From NCBI GenBank assembly GCA_003993805.1, contig RSEF01000002.1:98734047-98798046 (forward strand): a stretch of 64,000 nt of DNA. Direction: 5' to 3'. A program made the position numbers and the translations under genes. The notes below the pieces were generated by a model that searched no databases, had not been told where the DNA came from, and saw only the letters and a list, made by a program, of their open reading frames with translations. The stretch is from Himantopus leucocephalus (lineage: Eukaryota > Chordata > Aves > Charadriiformes > Recurvirostridae). This document shows, piece by piece, positions 57,461 through 64,000 of this stretch (positions are counted from its first letter, which is position 1; each line of letters opens with the position of its first letter).

Positions 57461-60400
57461 ACACAAAAATGTCAGTTATAAAAAGGGGGGATTTATCGCA
57501 GGAGGGTTGTTCATACCTGATGCCTCCCCTACATCTCCTCTTGACCTGATGCGCAGATGCCTGGTCTTGTCCTGTGATCTCACATCAGGATCTTGTTGTG
57601 TGGGGGGAAGGGGAAGGAGTGTTTGGAGCAAGAACTGCAGGAAGATGAGAAGGGTTTTTGACAGCATGTTGAGTTGGATGTTGTACTGGTGTTGATGCCG
57701 CTGGTCCCAATGCCATCAAGGCATTTCTTGTGGATGACAAGGAATCTAGGAAAGTAGTGATTAACATGCATATCAGTGTGATTGACAAGCTATGTTGTCT
57801 GCTTTGTGCTAACGTATTGCATGGACAACACCTATTCTAGGCATATCAGAATCAGCATATAAATTTAGAGTACAGATTTCAATCAGAAATATTTAGCATC
57901 TTTCCCAATAAATAAAGAAAAACTGTTTGATGGATCTATCTGCTCGATAGACCATGGAGACCAAATTCTGTCTGGTGAGGGAAGGTTTTCGCCTCGCAAG
58001 GCACAAATAGATAGTAGGCAACATTCTTTCAGATTGCAGAAAGACCAATTTGTTTGCTTTCCCATTCCTCCATCCCCAATTTATCACTCCAAAGACAAGA
58101 AAAAAATAAGTACAACATTAGATTTGATAACCTTCTGATAGCAGTGTGCTATTAAACATACACAAATCAGGGAGCTTGAAAAAATATAAGCAGGGAGCAC
58201 CTTGTCTACCTTCCAAACCTGCCAAGAAGACTGAAATGGAGGTTGCAAAGTCTAAGGTTGTATATATTTTATGTCTTTTCTGACACCATGCTGCATACAT
58301 CAAAGTATCCATTCTCTTTTTTTTTTTTTCTTATCAGATCTGCAGAGAGGCTAGACTATATGTTTTATTACTATACCAGTCAAAGATCACACAGCTTTCT
58401 AAACAACAATGACGCTGCTTCAATTTCTTGAGAAAAATCTGTGGGACATGAAAACTTACCACAAAAGCAGTAATGCCACTTTTGTTTGATTGAATGCCCA
58501 CAGAACTGCTACTGTGTAAAATGTGTGCGGTAGCTCCTACAATTAACTCTACTTTCTGTTGACATTACACACAAATGCTTCTTCTCAATTTTCCACTCTT
58601 CACCAAGTCACATGTAAACGTTTCACAATGACTTTGCTTTTTTTTTCTCCACCTCATATTTTACAAAATCTAAATCAAGTGCCTGAAGATGATTTCATAA
58701 CGACATCTGTTTTATTTATTTGCTTATTTGGCTGACTGGTAATTTTTAAGTCCCTGGTAGAACTCTAACACATGATCATCCAAAATCAGCCTCCTGCTGC
58801 CAAAATTATCTGTGTCCTTTGATTGAAAGATCAGCCACTTCCTTTGGCATTTTTATGCCAAATGGTAACTATGGATCAGCAGCAAAGAGGTAACACTTTG
58901 CAGTCTGTTACACGTGGAATACGCTACCTCTGCATGTAACTTCTATGAGATGATTAAGTGTAAGGATCTGAATAACCACATTCCTGAGTGGTGAGCATGA
59001 AAATGTATTGTCTGAATATCCTCAGCGAGGAGATCGCTACCTGATCGCTACTGCAGCAACACGGTTTTCTTCCACCTCTAATTTCAGTGACACCGTATCT
59101 TCTAATATTTACAACTCTACCTTACAATATCCAGTTTATGCCCCCCAGCGAGGCTAGCTGGAGGAACAACGATGTGATTTATGTGTGGAAGCCATTTATC
59201 CAAAATAAACTACAGTAAAATAAAGTATGCTCAAAAGTATAATTTAAGGCTACCATTGTCATGAGAAGATAAAGTACGTAAATTTGTATTTCATTTAGCA
59301 ATAGTGCAGCAATCAATGTTTCCAGCAATATTTCAAGTGACTGATCCAGCAGGCTGTTGCAGGGCACTGGGGCTGTTTAAATAGCAAGCTAATTTCCTGA
59401 TATTATTTTTATAGGCAGTATATAAAACCTTATAGATAATCATTTGGCTGATTACAAGGGCAAGGTGAAATGGCACTGTTTGTGAAAGAAAAGGTGTAGA
59501 GGAGGAAAGCAAGAACTAGACAGAACAATTAATTAAGCAGATACAGTGAAAAGTAAGGATGTCAAGTCCTGAGCAGAGTGAAAACGCAGGGGGTTGCTCT
59601 CAGAGGCGAAAGGAACAGGAGGAGGTGCAGAAAAGATGATCGCCCTCTGAACAGGGAAAAGCGTAGCCCCCTGCTGTGGATTTTTTTTAATGGTCTAGAA
59701 ATGAGCTGATTCAAGAGGTTTCCATGTTTCACTACTCCTGGCACAATAAAACCCCACTATATTTAATACTTTAAGTTCCACAGGTTGAAAGGTCTGTTCC
59801 ACGGTTTTTAATCTTGTTCCCAGCTGTTTTACGACAAAAAAGGGGAGGGAACATGGGGTTGTTTGTTCTGTGTGATGCAGCAAGTACATTTATACCCCTG
59901 GCATTTCCCTTCCTTCGGCAGCTCCCCCACAGAACACCCTGCGCGCGGAGAATATAGAAGCAGCAGGACAGAACATCATAGCAATCACAAAACTCCTGTG
60001 TATCTGAAGCTGAGATAATATCTCCAGCAGTGAAGCTAAGAAACAATTTCAGTGACATCTGGCAGGATTTGCCAGATGTTAATATGTGAATTCATGCATG
60101 GTAAGAAATGCAGATCTTCAGTGAATGAGCTGTACAACAGTGAAGAACTGAGACAAAGCGGCAGAAGTGAGTCGTAAGAGATAAGCAAAGAAAAAAATAG
60201 TAGGCCTTTCACATGGCCATTTCTCAAGCATACTTTAGATTTAAGTCAGTGTTGTCATAGGTCTTTGTTCTTACCAGATGACGACTTCCTATGAGATTTT
60301 GATACATTTAAGGTAAGAAATCTTGACTATATATATAAAATAAATAAAAATATATATCAGTGAAGATTTAGGGATTCTCTGGGTAGCTGATGTAGCCAAT

Positions 60401-60594
60401 GCAAATATATGACAATCGGTGTAGAAAGAACTGATGGTCCCAAACCTTCTCCAATCATCTTTTTGTTAAAATATATGTCCCCTTGTCAGTAAAGAACAAA
60501 GATATAGTTAACCCTTTATCTAAAACTGAGGGAAACTGTCAAATTAAGTCACATGCATCAAAGACCTAAAGAAAGTAAGTAAAGTATTTATTAA
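57461..60594. other. AT-rich unique sequence, no gene seen
   Basis: An 11-bp tandem pair (GATCGCTACCT/GATCGCTACTG) lies at 59032-59053. A T-run lies at 58317-58330. A-T alternation lies at 60328-60358. Short CpG runs at 59941-59948 (GCGCGCGG). Open frames up to 95 codons are unrecognised. Confidence 0.4.
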
Positions 60595-60735
60595 CTTTGT
60601 CTGTTGGTAAAGCTGGAACTCTGCACTTGTCTGTATTGAATTGTACCTATTTTTTCCAGGCTGTTCCTCCAATTCATCAAGATCATATTAAATTTTAATT
60701 CCATCCCCCAGCCAACACCAAGGAAAAAACATCAA
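60595..60735 (-). mobile_element. CR1/L3-like LINE fragment, ancient, minus orientation
   Basis: ACTCTGCACTTGTCTGTATT near 60619, GAATTGTACC near 60639, CTCCAATTCATCAAGATCAT near 60667 and AATTTTAATTCCATCCCCCA near 60691 follow the reverse complement of the older amniote CR1 reverse-transcriptase C-terminal region (TTGCACTTGTCTTTATTGAATTT... CTCCAATTTATCAAGGTCATTTTGAATTCTAATCC). No FADD-equivalent block is recognised to the right, so the fragment ends near 60735. It is a deeply diverged, short relic. Confidence 0.62.
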
Positions 60736-61501
60736 CACCAATCTATAGATCATGTCCTGGACTTATATGCAGATGTCAGATACAAAGAACATGTTGCATT
60801 TTTATTTTCACATTCCAGCAGAAATGTTCAGAGGTTATGGCCCCAAGTTTACCTGTTTCCAACTTTCAGAAGGATTTAAATATATTACCCTAAACTACTC
60901 AATACACTTCAATAGCTATGGAAGTCCAACCGCAAAAGCAACTTGGAGCTACAGGATACCACCAGAAGTCAGTTACCAAACCTGTTATGTGTGGAGTCTT
61001 AAATAAACAAACGAAGCAGGCACTGTTCCCCCAGACTCTTTGTTTTGGACTGGGCATTCACGGGACAGGATACATCTATAGGTTTTCAAGGTCTGGTCAC
61101 ACCAGCAGAACTTCCTTCACACCATTTTGTGTTTGTTTTGTGTCTCATTGATATGCCCGTTTCACTCTCCGAACACTGCCCGTGCAGGCTCCTACCAGAC
61201 TTGTGTAAACCCATTATTAAGTTCCCGTCCGGCAGTGCCCCACATAAGAAGAGTGTCAGATCTCACCTCGCATGATACCAGATGATGGCACCACCAGTGC
61301 CATATCTGAAGCACTGTATAACTCTCTAGATTTCTGTGGCCCACCAGAGTATTCACACGAGCCACTGCTTGCAAACCAACACGTGCCGTTATTGTGGGCT
61401 CCCCTGAACAGAGGAACTTAACAGAACTCATCTGATGATGCAGGATGATGGGGAATTTGACAGCTCCTTCTCTTCAGGACTACATGTTGTGTGAGAATAT
61501 A
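60736..61501. other. Unique sequence, no gene seen
   Basis: Open frames of 77-84 codons overlap on both strands and are unrecognised. The right edge leads into the trinucleotide repeat. Confidence 0.4.
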
Positions 61502-61566
61502 CTCCTGCTACTACTACTACTACAACTACAACTCCTACTACTACTACTACTGCTGCTATTACTGCC
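61502..61566. repeat. (CTA)n trinucleotide repeat, interrupted
   Basis: CTACTACTACTAC units interrupted by ACAACTACAACTCC, then a second CTA tract that grades into TGCTGCTATTACTGCC. About 65 bases in all. The interruptions suggest an older, probably length-stable microsatellite. Confidence 0.92.
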
Positions 61567-62653
61567 AGAAACAATAAATATGTAATAATGATCTCCCTTT
61601 ATATTGAAATGCCATTCTTTCGGATTTAAAACAATCCTGACTTCCAGACTGGAGACTCTTTCATAATAACCAGAAAAGTTCTTTTCTTTTTTTTTTTCCC
61701 TGTAAAATACCTTGTTTTCAAATAATAAAGATTTTTTTCCACAGTTTTTTTTTCCTGATGTATCTTAAAAATTCTGTCCTAAAAACATTTGGAGCCTCAT
61801 GATGAGTAACTGTGATTCTACCACTGTTAATCTTACATATAGATTGACATTTGGGTCAGGGTTAATATAATAGATGAACCCAACTGCTGACTGGTTCCAG
61901 TAACGTTAAGACGTTCAGTGACATGTGAAAGTTGCAAAAAAATTACTTCTCTGGCAGGCTGAGAAATTAACAGCATACTGAAACACAGAACGCTTCTCAG
62001 GTTGTTTGCTTTGTTGGGGAGAACTTTTCATCTGCCTGTTACGAAGAGAACTTGTTTATCTGCCAGATGACTGTTGCAACACAGAGTGCAGCATTAGTGA
62101 ACAATTCACTCATTTACTTCACTGTGCTTTTGCAAAATATTTAGGGCAAAACGCAGATTTGCATAAATATTGACAAAATGCAGGTTTGCTCATAACTGAT
62201 TAACATCAATCCGTTTTCACTGCTACTGTTCGTACAGAATTCACGTTATATGTGGATTATAAGAATATAACGTCCCTCCTTGTATTCATTTCACTATGCA
62301 CTTTTCTCCCTTGTCTTGCCATTTGTTTAGGTGTTGGGGTTTTTTAAGCGCTACTATTTCACGTGACTAAGACTGCAAATTTTAAGATGGAAAGGGAGCG
62401 GGGTAACATGCATAACTGACTCTTTAAACATCATTAAGTGAATACTCAATCCTTAGCAATTCTAATTACCTTTCAGGTTTCCTATTAAATAGCAAATCTA
62501 GGTAACCTCGTACTTAGGTCTTATACAGTGGTTTTCACCATGGACAAAGCAGGAAATTATCAGTCTGCCAATACTTCAGATACCCAGATATTCCTCAAAT
62601 TCCTTCAATGCTTCCCACCCCACTCAGGCTCAACTTAGGTCATCATGCTAGAC
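61567..62653. other. AT-rich unique sequence, no gene seen
   Basis: T-runs occur at 61687-61697 and 61746-61752. No gene or recognised element. Confidence 0.45.
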
Positions 62654-63870
62654 AATCACAGAACCACAGAATGGATGAGGTTGAAAGGGACCTATGGGGA
62701 TCATCTAGTCCAATTCCCCTGCTCAAAGCAGGGTCAGAAAAACCAAGTTGTCCAGGACTGTGTCCAGTTGTGTTTTGAATATGCCCAAGGATGGAGACTA
62801 TACAACATCTCCGGGCAGCCTAGTCCAGTGTTCAACCACTCTGACAGGAAAAAAAAAATAAATTTCTTATTTTCATATAGAATTTTCTGTGTTTCAATTT
62901 ATGCCCATTACCTCTTGTCTTCTCAATGGGCACAAATGAGAAGAGTCTAGCTGTTTCTTCTTTATACCCTCCCATCAGACATTTATAAACATTGACAGGT
63001 TTTCCCTTGACCCTTCTTTACTCCAGGCTAAATAATCCCAGCTCCCTCAGCCTCTCCACATATGAGAGATGCTCATCATCCTCATAGCCCTTGGCTAGAC
63101 TTGCTTCAGTAAGTACGTATCTCTGTTGTACTGGGGTGCCCAGAACTGGCACTCCAGATGTGGCCTCACCAGCACTGAGTAGATGAGAAGGATCCCCTCC
63201 CTCGACCTGTTGACAACACTCTTCCTAATGCAGCCAGCCCAGGAGGCTGTTGGCCTTCTTTGCCACAAGGGCACACTGCTAGTCACATGGTCAGCTTGTT
63301 GTCCACCAGGACCCCTAAGATCTTTTCTGGAAAGCTGCTTTCCAGCTGGTCACCCCCAGTGTGTACTCATGCCTGGTGTTACTGCTCCCTGGGGGTAGGA
63401 CTTTGCACTTCCCTTTGCTGAACTTCATAAGGTTCCTGTCTGCCCATTTCTTCATCCTGTCAAGATCCCTCTAGCACACCCACCTGGTATGTCAGGCATT
63501 TCTCCCAGTTTTGTATCATCTGCAAACTTGCTGGGGGTACAGTCTGCCCCATCATCCTGATCATTAATTAAAAGGTTCAGCAATACTGGCCCCAGTATTG
63601 ATGTCTGGGGTACACCAATAGCAACGGATCTCCAGCTAGACTTCGTGCCGCTGATCACTACACTTTGAGCTTGCCAGTTCAGACACCTTTCAGTCCACCT
63701 CACTGTCCACTTCACTAGCCCATACTTCACCAGCTTGTGAGCTCTTTGATCACTTGTGTTGTTACGAAGTTATCACTGATGCCCTCCAGAAACATCCTGA
63801 GCTGCTTGTTCCCTTCTGTGCTGTCCCTTCAGTGGCACAAGTCGCCCACGAGATGAAGAGGTGATAGTTC
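62654..63870 (-). mobile_element. CR1 LINE, long 3' portion with RT core, minus orientation
   Basis: The left end, AATCACAGAACCACAGAATGG, then GAAAGGGACC and GATCATCTAGTCCAATTCCC, is the element's 3' tail in reverse. The 3'UTR and reverse-transcriptase C-terminus follow in order: GGCAGCCTAGTCCAGTGTTC near 62814, AGATGTGGCCTCACCAGCAC near 63155, TTGTCCACCAGGACCCC near 63299 and TGTATCATCTGCAAACTTG near 63512. Right of about 63745 the RT match stops. A GTGCTGTCCCTTCAGTGG...CGCCCACGAGATGAAG block near 63817-63860 resembles the endonuclease GDFN region in reverse, so an internal deletion probably joins RT to endonuclease. This is the longest CR1 copy in the window. Confidence 0.9.
63095..63730 (-). 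pseudogene. CR1 ORF2 reverse-transcriptase remnant with FADD box
   Basis: The minus-strand frame at 63452-63730 reads, in order, VIS-SWRSVAIGVPQ, SILGPVLLNLLIND and KFADDTKLG. The catalytic FADD box lies at 63515-63526, and the GVPQ/ILGPVL block typical of LINE reverse transcriptases precedes it. After GCA near 63478 the frame shifts: the expected R-DLDR residues are in another frame and the open frame stops at 63452. Farther on, 63095-63286 reads CIRKSVVNRSREGI and YSVLVRPHLE, again CR1 order. The enzyme would copy CR1 RNA at a nicked target site, but the frameshift and missing N-terminal RT make this copy inactive. Confidence 0.88.
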
Positions 63871-64000
63871 AATATGGTAGTTGCACTTTACCTTCCTACT
63901 AGTGATTCAACAAATATCATCTGGTTTGCTTTCCCTTACACGTGGTGTTTCAAAACTAAATTATAAACTAAATTTTGTACGTCAGGTGCTCCAAACCACT
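63871..64000. other. Right edge, unrecognised
   Basis: AT-rich sequence to the window edge. It may continue the CR1 or be flanking DNA; nothing specific is seen. Confidence 0.35.

Noticed and set aside
62645..63398. Plus-strand frames of 71-101 codons
   Set aside because: They are antisense to the minus-strand CR1 element.
1..64000. CRISPR arrays, operons, phage or bacterial mobile systems
   Set aside because: No regularly spaced repeats, no dense gene arrays and no Shine-Dalgarno-linked frames; the repeat content is vertebrate.
1..64000. Endogenous retrovirus or other viral insertion
   Set aside because: No frames resembling gag, pol or env and no paired LTRs were recognised; the reverse-transcriptase remnants follow CR1 LINE order.

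Overview
The window reads as vertebrate, almost certainly avian, nuclear DNA with no recognisable protein-coding gene. The case for a bird is the repeat content. At least nine CR1 LINE fragments are visible, several ending in the avian-style 3' tail (GATTCTATGATTCT and variants) after the usual GGTTGGACTAGATGA-like stretch. Two old MIR-type SINE copies are also present. I see no Alu- or B1-like SINEs, no LTR element with gag/pol/env reading frames, and no prokaryotic features. A non-avian sauropsid cannot be fully excluded, and I cannot name a species.

Layout. 1-83 is the 3' tail of a CR1 cut by the window edge. 2955-3775 is a CR1 3' third on the plus strand. From 3.8 to 22.4 kb the DNA is AT-rich and largely unannotatable, with short simple repeats, one small CpG cluster (about 8.48-8.64 kb) and a weak splice-site/ORF coincidence at 12.55 kb. 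22.44-22.68 kb is a CR1 interrupted by an exactly 100-base N gap, followed by an ORF2 endonuclease remnant at 23.64-24.19 kb. 24.8-25.2 kb is a GC-rich patch with overlapping open frames. 25-32 kb is AT-rich, with a perfect 14-bp hairpin at 28.47 kb, a short minus-strand CR1 tail at 29.33 kb and a near-identical duplication around a single N at 31.54-31.86 kb. 33.36 kb is a MIR, 35.33-35.81 kb an old CR1, and 42.81-43.03 kb a 114-bp tandem duplication. 43.5 kb holds a long-arm inverted repeat and 46.56-47.02 kb another CR1. 48.27 kb is a possible small exon, and 49.3-49.8 kb a CpG cluster overlapping a 124-codon ATG frame. 56.75 kb is the second MIR, 57.2-57.5 kb a third CpG cluster, 60.6 kb an ancient CR1, and 62.65-63.87 kb a minus-strand CR1 with a readable reverse-transcriptase core.

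Function. Nothing here forms an operon or pathway. The window is best described as intergenic or deep-intronic sequence shaped by CR1 decay. The open reading frames outside CR1 have lengths expected by chance, show no family I recognise, and are mostly not bounded by convincing splice sites; the few worth testing are listed as findings. Several assembly features (a 100-N gap inside a CR1, and six isolated single Ns in homopolymers or between duplicated flanks) affect how the sequence should be read. I did not find a clear undescribed biological system. The most checkable leads are the 48.27 kb exon candidate, the 49.5 kb CpG/ORF locus, the two hairpin-forming inverted repeats and the N-flanked duplication.
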